Positions 1-6,271 of a stretch of 10,096 bases of DNA are shown one piece after another; the stretch's first letter is position 1, and each line of letters starts with the position of its first letter. The position numbers and the translations under genes are program-made. Source of the stretch: Cohaesibacteraceae bacterium (GTDB lineage Bacteria; Pseudomonadota; Alphaproteobacteria; Rhizobiales; Cohaesibacteraceae). The DNA lies in the NCBI GenBank assembly GCA_016764535.1, contig JAESRR010000216.1, positions 1-10,096 on the forward strand. Direction: 5' to 3'. Below the pieces are notes generated by a model, which saw only the letters and a program-made list of their open reading frames with translations, had not been told where the DNA came from and did not search any database.

Positions 1-398
1 TGGAATGTTTCTGTTTCCATTGTGTTGCGCTGATCAACTCTTTGCCAGCGTGTATCCTTTTCGACAGCCAGATAATGTAGCTGCGGGCTGTGTTGGCGCT
101 CGAGGAAGTATGTCATCACCCGGGTTCTTTGCTTTTGAGCGAAAAACCCAAGATCCAGTATGACCGGAATATCACGCGCCAGCATTTTGAGCGCCTCGAG
201 ACAGATCTGTGCTTCAATCCGTTCGGTTCGCTGCAGCGCCCACTCATAAGACGGCGGGTTGGGCATATCAGGGACGAACAGGGTTTTGAACCATTGGTCA
301 CCGGAAAAGATGTAAGCGTTGGTCTTTTGCGCCAGGTTTGACGCATACGTGCTTTTACCTGCACCTACATTGCCGACAATGAGAGATATGTTTGTCAT
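1..398 (-). CDS. Small P-loop kinase/ATPase (AAA_33-like), N-terminal part, cut by window edge
   Basis: The frame opens at ATG (396-398, minus strand) and stays open for 132 codons to the left edge, so the C-terminus is missing. Residues 9-17 are GNVGAGKST, a perfect Walker A loop. D34 in the SGDQW stretch and the hydrophobic strand before ILDLGFF (about 80-86) fit the substrate-side acidic residue and Walker B-like strand of the AAA_33/predicted-kinase group (COG0645/COG4639 style). The RWQRVDQRN stretch (117-125) matches the arginine-rich lid of the same group. Such proteins are small soluble NTP-dependent phosphotransferases whose substrates are usually unknown. An AGGA about 8 nt upstream supports the start. 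It lies 91 bp after the small membrane protein at 490-996 on the same strand, so co-transcription is possible. The family call is fairly secure; the substrate cannot be told. Confidence 0.85.
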   Translation of the reverse strand, partial: MTNISLIVGNVGAGKSTYASNLAQKTNAYIFSGDQWFKTLFVPDMPNPPSYEWALQRTERIEAQICLEALKMLARDIPVILDLGFFAQKQRTRVMTYFLERQHSPQLHYLAVEKDTRWQRVDQRNTMETETF

Positions 399-489
399 CC
401 GGTATCCTGGTGCTCAAGCGGGGTTGCAGGAATAACGGAATGGACGACGGATCGCCAGCCGAATGGTTTGCAGAGTGCTTTATGCAGGA

Positions 490-996
490 TTACTGTGGTG
501 TTTGGGCAACTTGAAATGACCGCCATGCACCAACCACACGGGCGCAGGTTTTTTTGGTTAGATGAAAACGCGGTTTTGGCGGGATGTGGGCGCGACGCCT
601 GGGCCGATAGACAAAATAATCTGTCAGCACCAGGACATAAAGGATAGTGCATCCAAGCATCTGCAGAAGTGGCATCATCAATATTGCCGGATCAGTAATG
701 CCGTGCAGATATGCCACGTATAATTCAAGCGTACCAATGATCAGGGTGTAGAGCGTCACCGATGTGAAGCCAAAATAGCCCGAGCCATGATCCTTGATCA
801 ACGCCCATGCTACAACAAAACCGGAAATAACCCGAAGCCAGCCAATTGCGAGAAGCAAACTGTTGCCATCTGATCCTTCGATCAAAGTGATGCCCATATA
901 GTCACCACGAATGATCACCAAAAGCATCGCGGCATAGACAGCAAAACGGCAAAGATCCTTTGGTAAATCATCCGATCGTATGGCTGAAAAACTCAT
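490..996 (-). CDS. Small four-helix inner-membrane protein, paralogue A
   Basis: This 168-residue hydrophobic protein has about four membrane segments (roughly 17-37, 46-66, 73-94 and 104-125). I do not recognise a named family. It aligns along its whole hydrophobic core with the protein encoded at 1195-1608: both begin MS, then a DD pair, then a CR.AV.AA.LLV helix; both share GWLRV followed by GF and an ALI(K/R)D turn; both end their last helix in VLV..D..VYR. I chose ATG at 994-996 because it aligns with the paralogue start and has AGGG upstream; an in-frame TTG 33 bp earlier is less likely. After the shared core the protein carries about 38 extra basic residues (131-168) that the paralogue lacks. 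The partner and role are unknown; the tail probably faces the cytoplasm. Confidence 0.82.
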   Translation of the reverse strand: MSFSAIRSDDLPKDLCRFAVYAAMLLVIIRGDYMGITLIEGSDGNSLLLAIGWLRVISGFVVAWALIKDHGSGYFGFTSVTLYTLIIGTLELYVAYLHGITDPAILMMPLLQMLGCTILYVLVLTDYFVYRPRRRAHIPPKPRFHLTKKTCARVVGAWRSFQVAQTPQ

Positions 997-1194
997 GGTG
1001 TGACCCTGAAATATTACCGACGCAGCCAAGTTATGACAGGATTCTACCCAATCGCGCAGCGTATAGTTAATTCAGGGTTAAAAAACATGGTTAACAGATT
1101 GTGAATAAACCTTGATAGTGTGGCGGGGGAAGGTGTTTGGGGAAATTCGGGCAGGTTTTTTTGTTGGATGATTTTTGTCTCAAACCAATGATTA

Positions 1195-1608
1195 CTATCC
1201 GCGCTGTTGACGATAAACCAACAGATCAACAGCAACCAGAACGAAGAGAACACCGCCTGCAAGCACCTGTACAAAGGGCAGGATTTCATCCAGTCGATAG
1301 GGTGTATAGGCAAGTACGGATATTTGCAGATCTGGAAATATCACCACCAGATTGAAGCCAATCATCAGCACATATCCCAAGTATCCCAGAATGTTATCCC
1401 TGATCAGGGCAGCTGCGATGGCAAATCCCGCAGCGACCCGGAGCCAGCCCAGGATACGCATCCAGTGATTGTCTTTCACATTTTCCAGTATCGAAAGGCC
1501 TTCCGAGAGACTTTGGAAGAAAACCAGTAGTACCGCCGCAAAAACAGCAACCCGGCAGATGAAACGGACAAAATCATCGGTGCGGGTTTCCGGTGCTGTG
1601 AGTGACAT
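1195..1608 (-). CDS. Small four-helix inner-membrane protein, paralogue B
   Basis: This 137-residue protein has about four predicted membrane helices (roughly 17-35, 51-70, 74-94 and 109-132). It is the tandem paralogue of the protein at 490-996, roughly a third identical by eye, with the same helix spacing and the shared GWLRV motif (54-58). It stops directly after VYRQQRG, where paralogue A continues into a basic tail. The start is ATG at 1606-1608; the upstream ribosome site is weak. A 198-bp gap separates it from paralogue A. The gap holds three GTTAA words but no convincing terminator, so the pair may be one transcript or two. No enzymatic motif is visible, and the function is unknown. 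Confidence 0.85.
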   Translation of the reverse strand: MSLTAPETRTDDFVRFICRVAVFAAVLLVFFQSLSEGLSILENVKDNHWMRILGWLRVAAGFAIAAALIRDNILGYLGYVLMIGFNLVVIFPDLQISVLAYTPYRLDEILPFVQVLAGGVLFVLVAVDLLVYRQQRG

Positions 1609-1771
1609 GATGGTTTGGTTCCCGATTGTTGGTACAAGCCACCTTTATGACAGGCTGAAGCATGGTTCTCACCCCAAACCATGGAATGTCGTTAAGCCAG
1701 GATGGTCATAACTGTTGCAATTTGTATCGGATTTGATTTGAAGTTTTGTCTTCTACAGAAATATCTTGCCG

Positions 1772-1936
1772 TTATCCCTGGAGGAAATAATTGCCAGTAA
1801 GACAAGTATGGCAAATTCCCCGATCATCTTTAGTTTGTACTGGCGACGTATGCCCATAACATTGCTCATCAAGGTTCTGGATCAGGTGTTCCAGTGGCTG
1901 GTTCGCTGAAATTTCTGCATCTGTCGATCCGGATTT
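1772..1936 (-). pseudogene. Possible 3' remnant of a PurF-like (CxxC-x-TG-x-Y) coding sequence
   Basis: The 329 bp between the GGDEF-EAL gene and paralogue B has no complete gene. In one minus-strand frame the stretch after the GGDEF-EAL stop reads as ordinary-looking protein for about 50 codons and ends in GICHTCLTGNYFLQG before TAA. The pattern C-x-x-C-x-T-G-x-Y resembles the C-terminal Fe-S-ligand motif of Bacillus-type and animal PurF amidophosphoribosyltransferases (for example CLACFTGKYP). There is no usable start or ribosome site, and upstream the same frame runs out of phase through the end of the GGDEF-EAL gene. If real, it is a broken 3' end or an out-of-frame extension of the upstream gene. 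It could equally be chance similarity over a short peptide. The remainder of the gap (1609-1771) shows nothing I can name. Confidence 0.25.
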
Positions 1937-1937
1937 T

Positions 1938-3599
1938 CTACCCGGTTTGTTTGGGCTTTTCTGCGTAGGGTTCCGGTTTGATCGGATTGTCAACCTGGTT
2001 TCTCGTTTCATCGCGATACGGATTGATCGGTTTGATGATCGTTACATCACGCTCCGGGCATCGGGTCTGCGTTAATACGAGAGCGTCGGTTGCGGGCATT
2101 GCCTCGCCAAATAAATGGCCCTGTCCCTGGTGGCAACCGATATCACGCAATCCTTCAAGCTGGCTTCTGTGTTCAATACCTTCTGCTGAGGTCGCAATTT
2201 CCAGACCATTACCAAGGGCGACGATAGCCCGGATGATTTGATTGCGTTTTTTATCATCTTCAAACGACTCGATGAAAGCCTGATCAATCTTGATGCGGTC
2301 AAATTTGTAATGAGCAAGATGCGCGAGCGAACTGTAACCGCTGCCAAAATCGTCCAACGATAGTCGCACGCCGGCATTTTGTAGATCCATCAGGATTTGT
2401 TTTGCGGTCTCGGGCTCGTTGATCAAGCCGCTTTCCGTGACATCAATCTCCAGTCGGGACGCAGGGAACCCGGCATGTCCGAGCGCACGGACTATCCGTA
2501 ATCCCAATACCTTGTCGGACAATTGTGTGACAGACAGATTGAATGACAGCATCAGGTCCTTTGGCCATTCCTTTGCGTCTCTGCAGGCCTGATATAACAT
2601 ATTTTCCGACAGCTCTGTAATTAGTCCAAGCTCATCGGCAAGAGGTATAAAAGTCGAAGGAGGGATTTGTGTGCCGTCTTTGTTGGTCCACCGGGCCAGC
2701 GCTTCAAAACCGAGAAGGGAACCATCCGCAAGAGAAACAATGGGCTGATAGAATGGTATGATATTGTGGTTGTGAACTGCTTCCGTTAAATCGGATTCCA
2801 GTTTGGCCCGTTCAAACAGTGTGTTCTGCATTTTTTTGTCGAAGCGCATGACACCGTTGCGGCCGGATTTTTTAACCGCATACATTGCCGTGTCCGCATT
2901 GTCTGATGCAAGGATGAAGGTGTCGCCGTCTCCGGGGAAACATGCAACGCCAATTGAGCAGCCAACCTGGGCATGCATACTGTCCAGTCGCATAGGTCGC
3001 GTTACTGCGTTTAATATTGTTTCACCAAAAGACATCACATCGGGAATGCACCCGATATCAACAATCACAATGAACTCATCGCCACCAAGGCGCCCGACCA
3101 TTTCGGTCGCTGCGAGACCTTTCAGGCGTTTGGCAACATTGTTGAGCAGTTCGTCACCACCGACATGACCATGCAGATCGTTGATCTGTTTAAACCCATC
3201 CAGATCAAGCATGTAGATTGCATAGGTCGGGATCGCACGATTGTGGGCGCTCGCGTCAGCCTTGTCTGCAAACTCCCGTAAATAACGACGGTTTGGCAAC
3301 TCTGTCAGCAGATCATGACGGGCAAGCCAGGTGATGCGTTCTTCTGCAAGACGACGTTTTTCCAATTCGCGCAGACTTTCTGCCCGTCTGCGCCAGGCAT
3401 AGACAAACCCGCTGGTGCTCATACACATCAGAGCGAGGATCACTTCATCCAGATCATATTCTTCATATTGTTCTACGAACTCGACCAGCATTTCAAATGC
3501 TTCAACACTGGCGAGAATGTACCAGGCCAGGACCGCCAGAGTGACAAAAATTGCCACTTCTACGATCGGTGGTTTAGTGGAAGATCTGTTTTCGCCCAT
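1938..3599 (-). CDS. Membrane-anchored GGDEF-EAL protein (c-di-GMP synthesis/turnover)
   Basis: The protein has 553 residues from ATG at 3597-3599; an in-frame TTG at 3617 would add six, but neither start has a strong ribosome site. Two hydrophobic segments (about 13-35 and 52-68) flank a short acidic loop, then a coiled-coil-like linker rich in R, E and L leads into the GGDEF domain. The diguanylate cyclase signature RLGGDEF is intact (about 170-176), with the upstream DLDGFKQIND metal-binding stretch. No RxxD inhibitory site sits five residues before it. The EAL domain keeps the EAL motif (E299), the N of FNLSV, the E of DVTES, DDFGSG, the K of IKID, AEGIE and the Q of QGQGHLFG. These are all the residues expected for phosphodiesterase catalysis, so both activities look possible. 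It probably tunes c-di-GMP near the inner membrane; no sensory domain beyond the short membrane hairpin is visible. The last about 40 residues are Pro/Lys-rich and unlike the domains. Confidence 0.93.
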   Translation of the reverse strand: MGENRSSTKPPIVEVAIFVTLAVLAWYILASVEAFEMLVEFVEQYEEYDLDEVILALMCMSTSGFVYAWRRRAESLRELEKRRLAEERITWLARHDLLTELPNRRYLREFADKADASAHNRAIPTYAIYMLDLDGFKQINDLHGHVGGDELLNNVAKRLKGLAATEMVGRLGGDEFIVIVDIGCIPDVMSFGETILNAVTRPMRLDSMHAQVGCSIGVACFPGDGDTFILASDNADTAMYAVKKSGRNGVMRFDKKMQNTLFERAKLESDLTEAVHNHNIIPFYQPIVSLADGSLLGFEALARWTNKDGTQIPPSTFIPLADELGLITELSENMLYQACRDAKEWPKDLMLSFNLSVTQLSDKVLGLRIVRALGHAGFPASRLEIDVTESGLINEPETAKQILMDLQNAGVRLSLDDFGSGYSSLAHLAHYKFDRIKIDQAFIESFEDDKKRNQIIRAIVALGNGLEIATSAEGIEHRSQLEGLRDIGCHQGQGHLFGEAMPATDALVLTQTRCPERDVTIIKPINPYRDETRNQVDNPIKPEPYAEKPKQTG

Positions 3600-3654
3600 G
3601 AATAGATACTCACTCAATACAATATCATATCTAGTGGTTGGTTCTATCAGAGAT

Positions 3655-3698
3655 TACTTAACAATATGCGATTGATATCATTGGTTAATTGTTAAGTA
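3655..3698. promoter_or_regulatory. 44-bp dyad upstream of the GGDEF-EAL gene
   Basis: TACTTAACAAT (3655-3665) and ATTGTTAAGTA (3688-3698) are perfect 11-bp inverted arms. The midpoint of the 22-bp spacer is exactly the midpoint of an 8-bp palindrome, TGATATCA (3673-3680). Arm centres are 33 bp apart, about three helical turns. It lies 56 bp upstream of the GGDEF-EAL start, in an AT-rich 174-bp intergenic region. No T-run follows on the minus strand, so a terminator for the gene at 3774-4700 is less likely than an operator bound by a dimeric or tetrameric regulator. Which protein binds cannot be told. Confidence 0.5.
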
Positions 3699-3773
3699 TA
3701 TCTTCTGTAGTGCTGCGGTTAATGCAATGATTGTTATAGAAATTGTAGTTTTACTTAAATCAGGTAATCCCAA

Positions 3774-4700
3774 CTATTTATACTTTGAATTTACTGTGAC
3801 AATTATCAAAAATACCAGTATGTAAGTTTGTGATTTTATATCGTGTGGAATCCAGAATAGCGGTGGCAATTGCCATTCCGGACCATGGAACTTTATGAGT
3901 GGGGCGAGGACTTCAGGCGGGTTAATCCAGGCACCGCCAGCCCTTCTGGCAATTTCGAGGCTAAATCCAATAAGGCCCCAACGCCACCCTGCAATCAGGC
4001 CAATGCCGGCAATAAGCCCGAGAGACCATGTTCCCGCAAGGGAAACCGATAGTGGTCTGCCCGAGAACCCGATGATCCCGCCGATATCATACAGCCGAAA
4101 CAACATGTCGTGCGTGACGGTGAGGCAAAGACAACCTCCTGTAACCAGTACAAGTAAACGGGAGATCTCCCTTCCTCGCGAAGTGTTTCCCCCGGGAATG
4201 ATCATTTTGCTTTGTTGCGGAAAATTGCTTCGTCGCAAGAAGAACCAGGCCGGTACATAAAGTAGAAACCCGCTGCCAAACAGCATCACAAACATGATTG
4301 CGGCGTGAATGGATGGCGTGATGGCACCTTGTGGCAGGACATAACCAAATATCGCATAAACATCGAACCAGTTGGCGATCATCAAAGGCCAAAGGATTAG
4401 AAGAACCGGCATCGCAAGAATTGCGAAGACGATGACGGCTCTTTTACATCGGCGTAGCAGATATAATGACCAGAACCCGGTGAGGCAGGCGAGCAGACCG
4501 CCAACTATAGCGATGGTGTTGAGCCCCGAGGGATCATCCGGATACCAGAGTGATAGAGAGATCAGCCCCAGACTGACAGACAGTGCAGTAAAATAGAGGG
4601 ACACCAGCCAGATCAACGCAAGGCATATATTTTGTCGCGTTGATGCAAGGCTCCATTCAGCCTTGCGATAATCAATGATGCGTGTGGGAGAGATGGTCAT
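3774..4700 (-). CDS. Polytopic inner-membrane protein, unknown function
   Basis: This 308-residue protein starts at ATG (4698-4700). After a soluble N-terminus of about 23 residues there are six to seven hydrophobic segments (about 24-50, 62-82, 88-108, 131-155, 180-200, 222-240 and a C-terminal 290-305). Short basic loops such as RRCKR (about 83-87) and SRGREISR (about 174-181) suggest cytoplasmic turns. A C-terminal region near 258-288 is rich in Pro and Trp (NPPEVLAP, WQLPPLFWIP). I do not recognise a transporter, kinase or protease motif. It lies 65 bp downstream of the AraC-type regulator on the same strand, so it may be co-transcribed with it. The final helix is coded by noticeably AT-richer sequence than the rest. 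Confidence 0.8.
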   Translation of the reverse strand: MTISPTRIIDYRKAEWSLASTRQNICLALIWLVSLYFTALSVSLGLISLSLWYPDDPSGLNTIAIVGGLLACLTGFWSLYLLRRCKRAVIVFAILAMPVLLILWPLMIANWFDVYAIFGYVLPQGAITPSIHAAIMFVMLFGSGFLLYVPAWFFLRRSNFPQQSKMIIPGGNTSRGREISRLLVLVTGGCLCLTVTHDMLFRLYDIGGIIGFSGRPLSVSLAGTWSLGLIAGIGLIAGWRWGLIGFSLEIARRAGGAWINPPEVLAPLIKFHGPEWQLPPLFWIPHDIKSQTYILVFLIIVTVNSKYK

Positions 4701-4765
4701 ACTATTTGTTTAATGAAACGGTTGGGACAGAGCAATAGTCCAGCGGTCAGTTTGCTTTGATACGT

Positions 4766-5845
4766 CTAAAGATCCCGTATCCAGTTTTCGTAACGTGTAT
4801 CAGTGCCGGTGAAGTTTCTACGATCGGATTTCCCGTTCATTTCAGTGAGTTTTGCGTCACGCGGTGACATGCCAAATCGTTTTTTAAAGGACCGGCTGAA
4901 GGAGCTGTCACCGGGAAAGCCACAGGAAAAGGCAACGTCACTGATGGATTGATGATGGTTTGCAGGGTCAAGTAACATCACCATGGCACGCTTTAAACGC
5001 CGTTCCAGAACGAAAGCCTGCACTCCGCCAGCGGCACGAAACATTCCGTAAAGTTTATAGCGTGAGACATTCACCAGACGCATCAACATCTCGACCGACA
5101 AAGCGGGATCATACAGGTTTACGTCTATTATCTTTTTGGTCAGCATCATCAAAGCGGTTTCCGTGCTGTGGTCCTGAACCAGATTGCCATCCGGGGTGCT
5201 GTTAAGACATGCGGCAATCAGTGCGACAGTCGCGGGGTTGACTTCGACAGCCTGGGCAAGGGTGATTTGCGATGAAAGATCGTTTAACGATCGAATGTGA
5301 TCGTGCAACAATTGCACCAGCGGTTGATCACTGGTCAATCGGCGCATGTGTTGCTGATCAGGAAAATTGAGATGTGGTTCCAGCAATGCACGGGGTACAA
5401 TCATCGACTGATTGGTAAAGTTGCCTGTCCGCGTGTGAGACGTGCGGGAAAGATCATATACAATCAAACCGGTGTGTGGGACCTGTAATTGTTCGCCAGC
5501 ATGCTCAAACCACATGCCACCCGTTTCATAGAGCTGAATCATATAATGATCCATATTGTCCCGGGCAATATTCCGCTCGGTTCGGATCCAGCTTTGCTGT
5601 TGGGTGGACGTGCGTGCCAGAATGATCTGACCAAATACACTGGCTTCGATACGTGCTTCAAACGGGCCGTCGCGGATGTCTTTTTCTGCTTCGACATCGA
5701 ATATGAAGGAGATGCTTTCCTTCCAGAAAGCGTAACGCTCATTGGGCGTTATCTCGGAAAGGGAGAAAACCGCGTGTGGTATTTTTTCTTCCGGCAGTAA
5801 GCCTGACTGATCCTGTTCCAGGTTTTCTGTAGTTGTTTTACTCAA
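4766..5845 (-). CDS. AraC/XylS-family transcriptional regulator (AraC_binding_2 type N-terminus)
   Basis: The 359-residue protein has a long N-terminal sensing region (about 24-200) of the type found with the FW.E.I opening of the AraC_binding_2 group: NERYAFWKESISFIF at 35-49, a YMIQLYETGG strand at 101-110 and a DLSRTSHTRT strand at 131-140. The C-terminus holds two helix-turn-helix units, about 248-271 (SVEMLMRLVNVSRYKLY) and about 298-326 (ISDVAFSCGFPGDSSFSRSF), ending in the family signature KKRFGMSPRD. The start must be non-ATG: TTG at 5843-5845 gives MSKTTTENLEQ, and the next in-frame ATG lies near residue 98, inside the sensor domain. A weak GGAT precedes the TTG. It is transcribed away from the autotransporter gene, which suggests control of that gene and itself. 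The ligand is unknown. Confidence 0.93.
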   Translation of the reverse strand: MSKTTTENLEQDQSGLLPEEKIPHAVFSLSEITPNERYAFWKESISFIFDVEAEKDIRDGPFEARIEASVFGQIILARTSTQQQSWIRTERNIARDNMDHYMIQLYETGGMWFEHAGEQLQVPHTGLIVYDLSRTSHTRTGNFTNQSMIVPRALLEPHLNFPDQQHMRRLTSDQPLVQLLHDHIRSLNDLSSQITLAQAVEVNPATVALIAACLNSTPDGNLVQDHSTETALMMLTKKIIDVNLYDPALSVEMLMRLVNVSRYKLYGMFRAAGGVQAFVLERRLKRAMVMLLDPANHHQSISDVAFSCGFPGDSSFSRSFKKRFGMSPRDAKLTEMNGKSDRRNFTGTDTRYENWIRDL

Positions 5846-6068
5846 AATCTATCCGGTCATTTAAAAGCAGTTTTCTGCAAATGCAGGTGCCCGGAATTCA
5901 GGGCTTCATTCTCCCGGTGGAAAAATTTAATGTCCACCATCATCGTTTGTAACCGTTAGCATAATATAAAAACCGTGTGGCGTCTTGAAAATGCAATTTC
6001 ATGGCCGAAACCAGGGTCGTTTGGCGGATCTCGAATGGCTATCAAAGTTAACAGCTATCCCTGTTTGT

Positions 6069-6086
6069 TGACTTATCCACAAGTCA
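6069..6086. promoter_or_regulatory. 18-bp operator-like dyad containing a consensus DnaA-box 9-mer
   Basis: TGACTT-ATCCAC-AAGTCA forms perfect 6-bp arms around a 6-bp spacer. The 9-mer TTATCCACA (6073-6081) inside it equals the classical DnaA-box consensus. Only one copy is present and no AT-rich unwinding element or box cluster accompanies it, so an origin is not supported. A simple dimer operator upstream of the autotransporter is the more likely role. Confidence 0.35.
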
Positions 6087-6101
6087 GTGCAACTGCATTT
6101 G

Positions 6102-6140
6102 TGCATGACGTTTGAAATTCTATGCATAGTGTTTGAACTT
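6102..6140 (+). promoter_or_regulatory. Paired direct repeats, candidate AraC-family binding half-sites
   Basis: TGCATGACGTTTGAAATT (6102-6119) and TGCATAGTGTTTGAACTT (6123-6140) match at 14 of 18 positions and start exactly 21 bp apart, two helical turns. AraC-type regulators typically bind two direct half-sites at about this spacing, contacting two conserved boxes in each; here TGCAT and GTTTGAA are the conserved boxes. An AraC-family gene starts about 260 bp away in the opposite direction. A further TGCAT lies at 6094-6098. Binding is inferred from geometry and context only. Confidence 0.5.
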
Positions 6141-6271
6141 GACTGATTGGTCTTTAAATTCGGGAAATAGCAAGGTTACCCTGAGGCAGTTGCGGGCGAG
6201 GCGTATTTTCAAGCCACAACAAGCCAGCCATGGTTTTGGTTGGTCCTTTATATTGTATTGGGGTATTGCGT

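Larger units (their letters stand above)
5846..6271. promoter_or_regulatory. Divergent intergenic region between the AraC gene and the autotransporter
   Basis: This 426-bp region must hold both promoters. On the minus strand, TTTATATTAT (5961-5970) is the best -10-like sequence for the AraC gene, but no good -35 is at the right distance. Next to the autotransporter side are a dyad (6069-6086) and a 21-bp-spaced direct repeat (6102-6140), listed separately. No plus-strand promoter with both boxes in register stands out; TTTAAAT near 6152 is the closest -10-like word. That would suit an activator-dependent promoter, though this is inference. No RNA gene or complete small ORF is evident. Confidence 0.55.

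Noticed and set aside
1066..1094. Three GTTAA words between the two membrane-protein paralogues
   Set aside because: Five-base words at 11- and 13-bp spacing in AT-rich DNA are too weak to call an operator.
1791..1859. Mini-ORF starting TTG after a perfect GGAGG on the plus strand (22 codons)
   Set aside because: The GGAGG is present, but the peptide is very short, has no visible promoter, and is antisense to the more coding-like minus frame.
1808..1909. 33-codon plus-strand ORF with a hydrophobic peptide
   Set aside because: No ribosome site; length is compatible with chance.
3315..3675. Two plus-strand ORFs opposite the GGDEF-EAL gene's N-terminal region
   Set aside because: They are antisense shadows of a strongly supported gene and show no recognisable protein features.
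6073..6081. Replication origin suggested by the DnaA-box 9-mer
   Set aside because: There is a single box only, with no box cluster, no AT-rich 13-mers and no dnaA, parAB or similar genes nearby.
6230..6271. Upstream ATG start for the autotransporter
   Set aside because: It has no ribosome site and only lengthens an already long signal-peptide n-region; the ATG at 6272 follows GGGG at proper spacing. Not fully excluded.
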